Assembly: GCF_044466355.1 (NCBI RefSeq)
Contig: NZ_JBITMQ010000022.1
Location: forward strand, 51,012-115,011
DNA from: Actinophytocola sp044466355
GTDB taxonomy: Bacteria; Actinomycetota; Actinomycetes; Mycobacteriales; Pseudonocardiaceae
Direction: 5' to 3'
Length of the DNA stretch: 64,000 bases
A program made the position numbers and the translations under genes. Below the pieces are notes generated by a model. It had not been told where the DNA came from and searched no databases. It saw only the letters and a list, made by a program, of their open reading frames with translations. The first letter of the stretch is position 1. Each line of letters opens with the position of its first letter. This document shows positions 45,779 to 53,708 of the stretch, piece by piece.

Positions 45779-47761
45779 ATGACCAACGTGGACATCTCCG
45801 CCGCTCGCGACGTGCTGCGCAAACACGTCGGCGCCTCGCTGCTGAAACGTCTCGGCGGCGGCAAGGTGAACCAGGTGGCGGTGGACGCCGCGGCGGTGGC
45901 GGAGATCGCCCGTGACGCCGCGGTGCGGGAGGTGGCCGGGGAGATCGAGAAGAAGCTCGACCCCGAGGTCGCCAAGGTGATCGCGGAGTACCAGGTCCTG
46001 TTCGGTGACTACCAGGTCTACCTCACCGGCCTGATCAGGCAGACCATGGAGATCAGCAAGTGCTGCAACGAACTGCGTGAGTACGAGTTCATCAGGGCGA
46101 CCGTGCACGGCAGCGACGCGGCGTCCGCCGCGAGCAGGTTGAAGAAACTGCTGAAGACGCTCAACGACGTCCTGCACGAGTTGCACGGCCACCAGTCCCG
46201 GCTCCCGTTGACCGCGGACGCGCAAGGTCTCGAACCGTTCAAGGCCTTCATCGAGAAGATGAGGAACCTGATCGAGGACACCAAGGGACAGGCCGCCGAG
46301 GTGGGCGAACAGTTCAACGACGCGGTCGACTTCGAGGTCGTGAAGGCGATCGTCCGCGACAAGCCGAACTACCCGCTGGAAGCGGCGTTCTACGCGGTCC
46401 GGAGCGCCATCGCGGGCATGTCGCTTGCGGGGGACATCTGCGGGTATTTCCCGAACCCGTACACCACTCCCGTCAGCATCGCGCTGCGCAACGTCTCACG
46501 CTGTCTCGCCATCGGGGAGGCGATCCTCCACCGCCAGGCGAAGGCGCTGTCGAACGAGAAGCGGGTCAAGGAGTACCTCAAGAAGCGCGCCGAGGACGAC
46601 AAGTGGGACGCGCACACCAAGGACCCGACCCTCATGGCGCGGATGCTCGTGGACAAACGGAAGGCGCAGCTGGAGGTGGCGCTGCTCTTCGCCGACGCCG
46701 CGATCGGCCCCGTGCTGGACATGTTCGAGTACTCCGACTTCGCGTGGGACGTGGTGCGGCAGGCGATCGAGTCCAGCTTCGTGGGCTATCTCGACGCCAG
46801 GATCACACTGTTGGAGGAGGAACTCGGGCAGAAATCGGAGGACAGCCCGGCGGTGCGGGTGGCGAAGGCCATCGGAAAGGAGTTCCTCGACGAGTGGAAG
46901 CAGGACCTCTTCAAGGTTCTCAACCCGCTCAACGCGATCAAGGGCGCGGTGCTGTCCGGCGTCGGTGACCGGATCGCCAGAGTGATCTGGGAACACCTCC
47001 CCATCGAGCCGGGACAGGCCGTCGACGGCGCCACGCTCAAGGCGCAGATGGACGAGCTCGCGGAGAAGATCATCGGCGACGCACCGAAGAAGGACGAGGC
47101 GTTCGCCGCGAAGATGGCGGCCGAGGAGAAGGCCGGCGCCAGGCCGACCGAGGACAAGGACGGCAACGCGGTCGAGAAGGTGCTCAGCGGTGTGCGGGTC
47201 GACGAGGACAACAAGCCGTACCGGCTGGTCCAGATCGGCGGGGTGCCAGGCGCGCTGTACCTGGAGGACCTGGACTTCCGGCCGGCCGAGGCGGCGGACA
47301 AGGCGTTCGAGCCGCTCGCGGTGCTGCCCAGCGCGGACAGCAAGGGACGCGCCATCGACGAGGTCGACCTGTCCGTCGGCTTCAAGGTCGGTCACCCCCT
47401 GCCGCAGGGCATGGACCCGGAGCAGCCCCACCTGTGGGTCCGCATCGGCGCCGTGTGGGGCTACCTCGAAACCCAGACCGAGAAGTTCTGGCCCGCGGAC
47501 GTCGACCCCGCCGCGTTCAAGGACTGGCGGAAGTGCGTGGTCGAACGGGACGGCTACTACGAGGACGGCACACACGTCAAGGGAAAGTGGTACCGGCCCT
47601 TCGGCGAGAGCCACGCCGGGTACTACCTGTTCCTCCACAAGGACGGCGTCACGCAGGAATGGGCGCGGTCCCAGGACAACACGGGCTCGGGCCGCGGATC
47701 GAAGAACACCATCGCGAGCCTGACGAAGCCGTCCGACGGGTTCGACCTCACCCGCCTCTGA
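45779..47761 (+). CDS. Large two-part protein of the CIS accessory operon, candidate cargo
   Basis: A 660-residue protein without signal peptide. Residues about 1-440 are helical and Lys/Glu-rich (REVAGEIEKKLDPEVAKVI; RLKKLLKTLNDVLHELHGH), with two or three moderately hydrophobic helices at about 205-330 (SAIAGMSLAGDICGYFPNPY). Residues about 470-660 form a compact domain rich in Trp and Tyr (HLWVRIGAVWGYLET; GKWYRPFGESHAGYYLFLH). I do not recognise either half. AT-ending Lys codons are scarce and the gene is normally high in GC, so recent foreign origin is not indicated. The context (last gene of the DUF4255 operon) makes it a candidate injected protein. Confidence 0.55.
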   Translation: MTNVDISAARDVLRKHVGASLLKRLGGGKVNQVAVDAAAVAEIARDAAVREVAGEIEKKLDPEVAKVIAEYQVLFGDYQVYLTGLIRQTMEISKCCNELREYEFIRATVHGSDAASAASRLKKLLKTLNDVLHELHGHQSRLPLTADAQGLEPFKAFIEKMRNLIEDTKGQAAEVGEQFNDAVDFEVVKAIVRDKPNYPLEAAFYAVRSAIAGMSLAGDICGYFPNPYTTPVSIALRNVSRCLAIGEAILHRQAKALSNEKRVKEYLKKRAEDDKWDAHTKDPTLMARMLVDKRKAQLEVALLFADAAIGPVLDMFEYSDFAWDVVRQAIESSFVGYLDARITLLEEELGQKSEDSPAVRVAKAIGKEFLDEWKQDLFKVLNPLNAIKGAVLSGVGDRIARVIWEHLPIEPGQAVDGATLKAQMDELAEKIIGDAPKKDEAFAAKMAAEEKAGARPTEDKDGNAVEKVLSGVRVDEDNKPYRLVQIGGVPGALYLEDLDFRPAEAADKAFEPLAVLPSADSKGRAIDEVDLSVGFKVGHPLPQGMDPEQPHLWVRIGAVWGYLETQTEKFWPADVDPAAFKDWRKCVVERDGYYEDGTHVKGKWYRPFGESHAGYYLFLHKDGVTQEWARSQDNTGSGRGSKNTIASLTKPSDGFDLTRL

Positions 47762-47774
47762 CCCCTCGCGACGC

Positions 47775-47817
47775 CGGTGCGGCCGGCGGTGGCTCCTCGC
47801 CACCGCCGGCCGCACCG
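47775..47817. terminator. Bidirectional hairpin terminator
   Basis: A perfect 19-bp stem (47775-47793 with 47799-47817, CGGTGCGGCCGGCGGTGGC and complement) closes the loop TCCTC and is followed by TTTCGTT. It lies between the convergent 3' ends of the accessory operon and the next minus-strand gene. Confidence 0.85.
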
Positions 47818-47827
47818 TTTCGTTCCG

Positions 47828-48829
47828 TCACACCCAGGGCGCGACCGGGAACCACCCGATGATGTCGAGCATGGCGGGCAGCCGGACATCCCAGTACAGC
47901 ACCAGGAAGACACCCGGGATGATCATCGCCGCGCCGGTGAGCACCGACAGGCGGCGCGGCTCGGCGGCGAACCAGCGCTGGAGCCGTCCGCTGGTGAACG
48001 CGATGACCAGCATCAGCACGGCGAGCACGACGATGTTGCCGATCGACTGCAGCACGAACGCCCCGGCGCCGTAGAGCGGGTTGCCGGAGTCGGCCGCGTC
48101 CCGGAAGAGCTTGCGGAACAACGGGAACGGCCGCCCGATGAGGAACGCGCCGACCAGCGCGCCCATGAACACCAGCGGCGCGTTGGGGAAGCGCGCCGCG
48201 ATCCGCCTGAAGGGGTCACGCACGAACCCGAGCGAGGCCATGCCGAGGTAGGTCATCACCAGCCCGATCAGGCCGAACACCACCATCGCCTGGCCGAGCC
48301 GCCCCGGGATCTCCCCCGGTCGCGTCGCGGCCTCGTCGAACTGCGGCATGCCGGTGCCGACGAGACCGACCACCGCGCCGTACACGGCGGAGACCACGAT
48401 CATGCCGACCGCCAGCCACAGGATGGGCCGCAACGTGGTCAGCACCCGCTGCCACCGCCCGCCCGCGCCGCCGACCATCGGTGCGACGGTGCCGAACACC
48501 GCGATGTTGCACGCGGTGAACGTGCCGGCGAGCCCGGAGACGAACGCGAACACGATGCCGGCGGCGGCGCCGGTGATGGCCGTCTCCTTCGCGTCGTGAC
48601 CGAGAATCGCGTTCGCCGTCGTGTCGCCGATGACGCCGTCCACGAACGACGCCGACCAGATCACGGTCAGCAGGAAGCCGGCCAGCGCGCTGAACCCGAC
48701 GACCCGCCACCGCCGACGGGGAAAGTGCCCGTTGACGAAGGCACTCGTCGCCTGCGCGGGCGTCGCGACGGGGGGAAGCTCGGCGGAATCGTCATGCCCC
48801 AACTGTTCCGGTCGTAAGCTGCTGGACAT
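47828..48829 (-). CDS. Polytopic membrane protein of unknown function
   Basis: A 333-residue protein with about seven or eight transmembrane helices (for example GFSALAGFLLTVIWSASFV, ILWLAVGMIVVSAVYGAVVG, VVFGLIGLVMTYLGMASLGF). The segment FVSGLAGTFTACNIAVFG, with a Cys in a helix, is loosely like the DsbD/CcdA membrane family, but I cannot confirm this. ATG 48829 is preferred (AAAGGTGA upstream) over 48844. Its promoter should lie in the 211 bases upstream. Confidence 0.6.
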   Translation of the reverse strand: MSSSLRPEQLGHDDSAELPPVATPAQATSAFVNGHFPRRRWRVVGFSALAGFLLTVIWSASFVDGVIGDTTANAILGHDAKETAITGAAAGIVFAFVSGLAGTFTACNIAVFGTVAPMVGGAGGRWQRVLTTLRPILWLAVGMIVVSAVYGAVVGLVGTGMPQFDEAATRPGEIPGRLGQAMVVFGLIGLVMTYLGMASLGFVRDPFRRIAARFPNAPLVFMGALVGAFLIGRPFPLFRKLFRDAADSGNPLYGAGAFVLQSIGNIVVLAVLMLVIAFTSGRLQRWFAAEPRRLSVLTGAAMIIPGVFLVLYWDVRLPAMLDIIGWFPVAPWV

Positions 48830-49040
48830 CACGTCACCTTTCACGGGGGTACGGTTTTCGCCGGCGGTCCGAAGAAGGGCCGCTTTCCCGCTGAATTCAG
48901 GAATACCGGCGAACCGACGCTAACCCGGCACGCTGCCCCGGCACTGCCCGCGGAGGCAGCGGACGGGCAACTCCGCATTTCCCAAGAAGGTAAGTTCGAC
49001 GTCCACGGCCTGGTCGTGACCACGATCCGCACGGGCGGCA

Positions 49041-49436
49041 CTACCGGCGTTTCCGTGCCGCCAGCACGATCAGCACGCCGGGCACGACCAGCACGAAGAA
49101 CGGCGACGGTCCCAACAGGACACCGTCGAGCAGCGCCCACACCGCGACCACCCAGCCGATCCCGGCGGGCACCGGCACACCACGTCCGGCGAGGTGCCAC
49201 AGCAGGGCGCCCAGCAGGATCAGGGGTACGGCGAAACCACCCGGCCCCGCCCAGAAGGTCACCGCGTCCGCCGTGACGCCCGCGTCCCGGTCCAGGAACG
49301 GGACCGCCGACCACAGGCCCCGGTCGACCCACGTGCCGACGTGCTCGCCCGCGGTGAGCGTGAGTACCACCAGGTGACCCACGCCGATCGCGATCATGAT
49401 CGCGCTCGCCCAGCGGAGCGTCGCGCGCGGGCTCAC
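49041..49436 (-). CDS. Small four-helix membrane protein (DUF6463-like)
   Basis: A 131-residue protein with four transmembrane helices (WASAIMIAIGVGHLVVLTLT; VPLILLGALLWHLAGRGV; FFVLVVPGVLIVLAA) and the pattern LWSAVPF after the first loop, as in DUF6463 membrane proteins. The GTG at 49436 overlaps the stop of the DUF2867 gene. It is the last gene of the fusion-enzyme operon. Its function is unknown. Confidence 0.65.
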   Translation of the reverse strand: MSPRATLRWASAIMIAIGVGHLVVLTLTAGEHVGTWVDRGLWSAVPFLDRDAGVTADAVTFWAGPGGFAVPLILLGALLWHLAGRGVPVPAGIGWVVAVWALLDGVLLGPSPFFVLVVPGVLIVLAARKRR

Positions 49437-50029
49437 CGGTTCCCTCCCCGGCGGTCACGCCAGGCGCGTTCCCAGCGCCGGGTCAGCGCGGGATAGACGA
49501 TCAGGTACCGGAACGGTGCGATCGCGGCCATGTAGAAGCGCCCGAACGTGCCGTTGGGCTTGACGAGCACGGTCATCCGCAGCTCGTGGTCGCCGTCCGG
49601 CCGTCGCGACCAGCCGAGGTGCATGACGGTGTGCACGGTCCTGTTCGCCAGCTCGCGTGCGGCCTCGGTGTCCAGTTCGTACACCGGTGTGAGCGGCAGG
49701 TCGTCGCTGTCCGGGCCGCGTGGGGCGTCGCGGAGGTCGTCGGGCAGCCGGTCGCGGAGCGACGTGACCCGCGCCCCGACCCCGTCGGATGCCGTGTCCC
49801 AGCCGAGAAGCGCACCGAGCCGCCACCGTGCCCAGAACAGAACCCGCACCACCGCGGGTTGTTTCGCCAGTCCGCCCCCGGCCCGCATCGCGGCGAGCAT
49901 CACCGGGAAGTCGTCGGGCCCGGCGCCGGGGGTGCGGAACGACCACGTGTCCTCGACCCGGAAGTCGGCGGCGAACTCGTGGATGCGCCACGGCTCGCCG
50001 GTGTAGGCGGACGTGTCGAGTCTGGTCAT
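49433..50029 (-). CDS. DUF2867-family protein
   Basis: A 198-residue protein with DUF2867 pattern: SLRDRLPDDLRD, VYELDTEAARELANRTVH and FGRFYMAAIAPFRYLIVYPALTR at the C-terminus, the last being typical of this SRPBCC-like family. It may bind a small hydrophobic ligand. ATG 50029 overlaps the stop of the fusion-enzyme gene (ATGA). It belongs to the operon controlled by the divergent TetR. Confidence 0.75.
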   Translation of the reverse strand: MTRLDTSAYTGEPWRIHEFAADFRVEDTWSFRTPGAGPDDFPVMLAAMRAGGGLAKQPAVVRVLFWARWRLGALLGWDTASDGVGARVTSLRDRLPDDLRDAPRGPDSDDLPLTPVYELDTEAARELANRTVHTVMHLGWSRRPDGDHELRMTVLVKPNGTFGRFYMAAIAPFRYLIVYPALTRRWERAWRDRRGGNR

Positions 50030-51954
50030 CGCGCGGCGTCCCACTCGGCCATCAGCGCGAGCAGTTCGGTCTGTGCCAGCGGCGCCATGCCGGGGTCGAG
50101 TTCGCGGTAACGCTGGTAGACGTTGACCACGATCCGCTCGGCGTCCAGCCAGGCGCCGTACTCGGCCAGGTCCACGGTCGCGGCCGCCTCCCGGAACGAG
50201 AGGCCCTTGGCATGGGCGGCGTCGGCCTGCTCGACCACGTGCGTGAGGTAGCCGCGCACCGCGCGGATGCCGTCGGCGTCGGTGACCGGGCCGTGGCCGG
50301 GCACGACGGTCGGGGCGTCGAGGGCGAGCATGGTGTCGCAGGCGGCGACCCAGTTCGCGATCGGGCCGTCCCACACGATCGGCGTGCAGCCGACGAACAG
50401 CAGGTCGCCCGCGAACAGCACGCCCGCGTCGGGCACGTGCACCACCGAGTCGGCGCTGGTGTGCGCCGGGCCCAGGTTCAGCACGCGGACCTCGCGGCCC
50501 CCGATGTCGAGCGTGAGGTCGCGGTCGAAGGTGACGTCCGGCATCCGCAGCGTGATGCCGTCGAAGTCGAAGGGGCCGAAACGGTCCCGCAGGAACGGGG
50601 TGAGCACCGGCCCGAGGTCGGCGATCCGGACCGCGGCGAGCATGTCCGGTGCGATCTCCGTGTGCATCTGCTCGGCGGTGCCCGCCGCCGCGACGACGCG
50701 CACGGAGTCGTCGAGCAGCTGGTTGCCGTGGGTGTGGTCGCCGTTGGCGTGGGTGAGCACCGCGTGGGTGAGCGGGTGCCGGTCGGTGACCGGCTTCATC
50801 GCCGCGAGCATCTCGCCGGTGAGCGGCAGGTCGAACAACGTGTCGACGAGCAACGCGGCGCCCGCGCCCGCGACCAGGCCCGCGTTGCTCCACCCGTAGC
50901 CGCCGTCGGGCAGCAGCCACGCCCACACGTCCGGGCCGATCTCGTGCAGGCCCTTGGTGTACGGCACCGCCGAGCGCGCCGGGTTCACCCGTCGCCTGCG
51001 CGGTGCGGCGTCCGGGTCGCGCCGCGCGGGGATCGGGTGCGGGGCGGGCGTCGCGGTGACGGTCTGCCGGGTCTCGCCCAGCTCCCGCACCCGCAACGAC
51101 ACGACGTCACCCGGCTTCAGCCAACCGCGGAACGCGGCGGTGGGCGAGAAGTGCTCGATCAGGCAGCAGCCCGGCACCGTGCCGGACCCGAACACCTCGC
51201 CCGGCAGCAGCTCGACCCCGCGGGAGGCGTACGAGATCACCTCACCGAAGGTCCAGTCCATCGCGTCGGTGCGGCCGCCGCCGATCCGCTCGCCGTTGAC
51301 GGTGGCCTCGACCTCGAGCGCGAGCCTGCCGTCACGCCGGTACGGCGCCAGCTCGTCGGCCGTCACGAGGTAGGGGCCGAGCGTGGTGGCGCCGTCCTTG
51401 CCCTTGGCCTGGCCGATGGCCAGCGGCGACTCCCGCAGCTGCAGGTCGCGGGCGGACCAGTCGTTGTAGATCGTGTAGCCGATGATCGCCTGTTCCGCCT
51501 CGGCGGGCGTCAGGTCCCGGCCGCCCGCACCGATCACGGCGGCGATCTCCAGCTCGAAGTCCCACCACACGCTGCCCGGCGCCGTGGGCACCGGCTCGTG
51601 CGGGCCCAGCACCGTCGACGGGCAGGCGAAGTAGAACGCGGGGATCTCGTACCAGGTGTCCTTGAGCGTCCGGCCCGCGCCCATCACCTCCTGGCAGTTG
51701 CGCATGTGGTCGAGGAAGCACAGGCAGTCCCGGATGGCGGGCGGCCGCGGGATCGGGGCACGCAACGTCACGTCGGCGAGCGCCACCACCTCGTCCGGCG
51801 CCCGCAACGCCTGCTCACCCGCCGCTCGCAACCCCTCCGCACCCCGGCCGACCAGCTCGACCAGCTCGGTGCCGGGCGCCAGCGCGTGGACGGCGTCGCC
51901 CGCGACGACGCCGACCCGGTCGCCCCGCCCGGACCGATACGTGACCCACTTCAC
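50026..51954 (-). CDS. Fusion of fumarylacetoacetase-fold enzyme and metallo-beta-lactamase-fold hydrolase
   Basis: A 642-residue two-domain enzyme. Residues about 1-325 are a fumarylacetoacetate-hydrolase-like domain with the metal-site pattern WWDFELEIAAVIG, GYTIYNDWSARDLQ and KGKDGATTLGPY. After an Arg/Pro linker (about 325-345), residues 345-640 are a metallo-beta-lactamase fold with the zinc motif THANGDHTHGN (HxxxDH type modified to NGDHTHG), LGPAHTSADSVVHVP, FAGDLLF and VPGHGPV. GTG 51954 has AGGGAGG six bases upstream. A cascade of C-C or lactone cleavage then ester or thioester hydrolysis is plausible for aromatic breakdown. The substrate is unknown. Confidence 0.85.
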   Translation of the reverse strand: MKWVTYRSGRGDRVGVVAGDAVHALAPGTELVELVGRGAEGLRAAGEQALRAPDEVVALADVTLRAPIPRPPAIRDCLCFLDHMRNCQEVMGAGRTLKDTWYEIPAFYFACPSTVLGPHEPVPTAPGSVWWDFELEIAAVIGAGGRDLTPAEAEQAIIGYTIYNDWSARDLQLRESPLAIGQAKGKDGATTLGPYLVTADELAPYRRDGRLALEVEATVNGERIGGGRTDAMDWTFGEVISYASRGVELLPGEVFGSGTVPGCCLIEHFSPTAAFRGWLKPGDVVSLRVRELGETRQTVTATPAPHPIPARRDPDAAPRRRRVNPARSAVPYTKGLHEIGPDVWAWLLPDGGYGWSNAGLVAGAGAALLVDTLFDLPLTGEMLAAMKPVTDRHPLTHAVLTHANGDHTHGNQLLDDSVRVVAAAGTAEQMHTEIAPDMLAAVRIADLGPVLTPFLRDRFGPFDFDGITLRMPDVTFDRDLTLDIGGREVRVLNLGPAHTSADSVVHVPDAGVLFAGDLLFVGCTPIVWDGPIANWVAACDTMLALDAPTVVPGHGPVTDADGIRAVRGYLTHVVEQADAAHAKGLSFREAAATVDLAEYGAWLDAERIVVNVYQRYRELDPGMAPLAQTELLALMAEWDAAR

Positions 51955-51968
51955 GACATACCTCCCTG

Positions 51969-52003
51969 TGTTGGCGAACATAGAGAGTGTTGCATAGCCA
52001 ACA
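51969..52003. promoter_or_regulatory. Probable TetR operator in the divergent promoter
   Basis: TGTTGGC (51969-51975) and GCCAACA (51997-52003) form a perfect 7-bp inverted repeat, with an inner AACA/TGTT pair (51977-51980, 51988-51991). It lies between the GTG of the fusion-enzyme gene and the GTG of the TetR gene, is AT-richer than its surroundings, and is placed to repress both. Confidence 0.6.
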
Positions 52004-52037
52004 AGGTGCTCACCAGCCACGGGTAGACTCGCCGACC

Positions 52038-52628
52038 GTGACGACTTCACGAGCCACCCGGCGGACCGAGATGACGCAGGAGAGCCGCCGGCTCCTGGTC
52101 ACCGCGGCCACCGAGCTGTTCACCGAACGCGGCTACCGGCAGACCACGTTCGAGGACATCGCGAAGAGGTCGGGCGTCAGCCGCGGCTCGATCCCGTGGC
52201 ACTTCGGCAACAAGGAGGGTCTGCTCGCCGCCGTCGTCGACCACGCCGTGGCCGACTTCCGGGCCGACGCGGACACCCTCGACGCCGGCACCCTCGACGA
52301 GGCGATGCGCGCGCTCGAGGCGTTCACCCGGAGCCCGTCGACCCAGCTCTTCGTCACCCTCATCGCGGAGGCCATGGAACCCGGCTCAGCACTGCGCAAG
52401 TGGTACGCCGACCTGCACGAGGCGCTGCGCGCCCAGATCCGCGCCTGGCTCGCGCAGGCCGACCTGCCCGCCGACGTCGACGCCGACGACCTCGGCACGG
52501 TCCTGCTCGGCGCCGTCATGGGCGTCCACCAGCAGTGGCGCGTCAACCCCGACGCCATCGACCTCGACCGCACCTTCGCGACGGTCGGCGTCCTCCTGCG
52601 CATGGCGGGCGTCGGCGCGCCACGCTGA
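52038..52628 (+). CDS. TetR-family transcriptional regulator
   Basis: A 196-residue TetR protein: LLVTAATELFTERGYRQTT and the recognition helix region GVSRGSIPWHFGNKEGLL. The C-terminal ligand domain contains FVTLIAEAMEPGSALRKWY. GTG 52038 is preferred because it is nearest to the conserved start of the HTH domain and leaves the operator outside the gene. It is divergent from, and probably represses, the fusion-enzyme/DUF2867/membrane protein operon. Confidence 0.9.
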   Translation: MTTSRATRRTEMTQESRRLLVTAATELFTERGYRQTTFEDIAKRSGVSRGSIPWHFGNKEGLLAAVVDHAVADFRADADTLDAGTLDEAMRALEAFTRSPSTQLFVTLIAEAMEPGSALRKWYADLHEALRAQIRAWLAQADLPADVDADDLGTVLLGAVMGVHQQWRVNPDAIDLDRTFATVGVLLRMAGVGAPR

Positions 52629-52643
52629 CGGCACGCGCCGAGG

Positions 52644-53633
52644 TCACCGCAGCCAGTCGGTGACCTCGGCGAGGAACGCGGCCCTGCCCTTCTCCGCGCG
52701 GTCCAGGTGCACGTAGTGCGTGGCGCCCGCCAGCGTCACCGCCCGCACCTCCTTCGCCGAGGTCAGGTCCGCCGCCAGCGTCGTCAGATCGGCAGGCCGC
52801 GACCAGAAGTCGTACTCACCGCGCGACACCAGCGTCCGCGCCCGGATCCGGTGCGCGTCCCAGAGCTGGGTGCCGTTCGCCAGTCGGTGGCTGTCGGCCA
52901 TGGCGCCGGCCGGGGCGCGGAAGCTCGGCGGGTCGCGGTCCTCGGCTGTGGGGTCACTCGCCAGCGCCTCGTCCACATAGGACTGTGCGACGCGCGGGTC
53001 GCGCCACTCGGCCTTGTCCGGCACCGGGATGCTCGAGTCCCACGCGGGCAGGAGCTGGGCCGCCGTGCTGAACCGGTACGCCCCGGTCGGCGGCGGTGTC
53101 CCGAACATCGGGTGGCCCGCGGTCGCGCCGTAGAGACTGCTGTGCACCACGAGGTTCGCCACCCGGTGCGGGTACTCGCTCGCGTACCAGGCCGCCCAGT
53201 GCCCGCCGGTCGCCCAGCCGACCAGGTCCACCCGGCCGGCCCGCAGCCACCGCACCACCGCGTCGATGTCCTTCACGACCTGCTCGCCGGTCACCGCGGG
53301 CGGGTTCGCCCCCGGTGGCTCGGCCATGACCGGCGGCCGGGTCGAGCCGCCGTACCCGCTCGCGTCCATCACGATCACGCGGTGCCCCTCCTGCGCGAGG
53401 TCCTCGGCGAGCGAGCCGCCCGGCACCGGCAGGTCGAACGAGGCGACGCCGGGCACCCGCGCGCCGTGCAGCAGGATCACCGGCCGGGCCCGCTTCGCGG
53501 AGTCGAGCCGCACCTCGCGGACGTGGAGCGTGCCCGCGCCACCCGGGACGTCCCGGTCGGCACGCACGAGATGATCCGGCTCCCCGGCGGGCAGAACAGT
53601 GGTCAACAACGCCATCACCAGACTTGCGATCAT
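52644..53633 (-). CDS. Exported alpha/beta hydrolase-fold protein lacking the nucleophile serine
   Basis: A 329-residue alpha/beta hydrolase-fold protein with a short N-terminal hydrophobic segment (MIASLVMALLTTVLPAG) that may be a signal peptide. The oxyanion region is ILLHGARVPG, and RVIVMDASGYGGSTRP follows. The nucleophile elbow reads VDLVGWATGGHW, so the expected G-x-S-x-G Ser is Ala141. A candidate Asp (YDFWSRPAD) and His (AGATHYVHLDR) remain. It may be inactive as an esterase or use another chemistry. It is divergent from a LysR regulator 75 bases away and converges with the TetR gene. Confidence 0.75.
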   Translation of the reverse strand: MIASLVMALLTTVLPAGEPDHLVRADRDVPGGAGTLHVREVRLDSAKRARPVILLHGARVPGVASFDLPVPGGSLAEDLAQEGHRVIVMDASGYGGSTRPPVMAEPPGANPPAVTGEQVVKDIDAVVRWLRAGRVDLVGWATGGHWAAWYASEYPHRVANLVVHSSLYGATAGHPMFGTPPPTGAYRFSTAAQLLPAWDSSIPVPDKAEWRDPRVAQSYVDEALASDPTAEDRDPPSFRAPAGAMADSHRLANGTQLWDAHRIRARTLVSRGEYDFWSRPADLTTLAADLTSAKEVRAVTLAGATHYVHLDRAEKGRAAFLAEVTDWLR

Positions 53634-53708
53634 GCCGCCAGGCTGTCACCGCCGCGCCGACGTGTGCCTATTCTGTACACAATTCGCTCTCGTTGATTCG
53701 GTGACCAT

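Noticed and set aside
40780..45975. Minus-strand open frame of over 1700 codons
   Set aside because: It is antisense to five plus-strand genes with good ribosome sites and domains, and its peptide is Arg/Gly/Val/His-biased.
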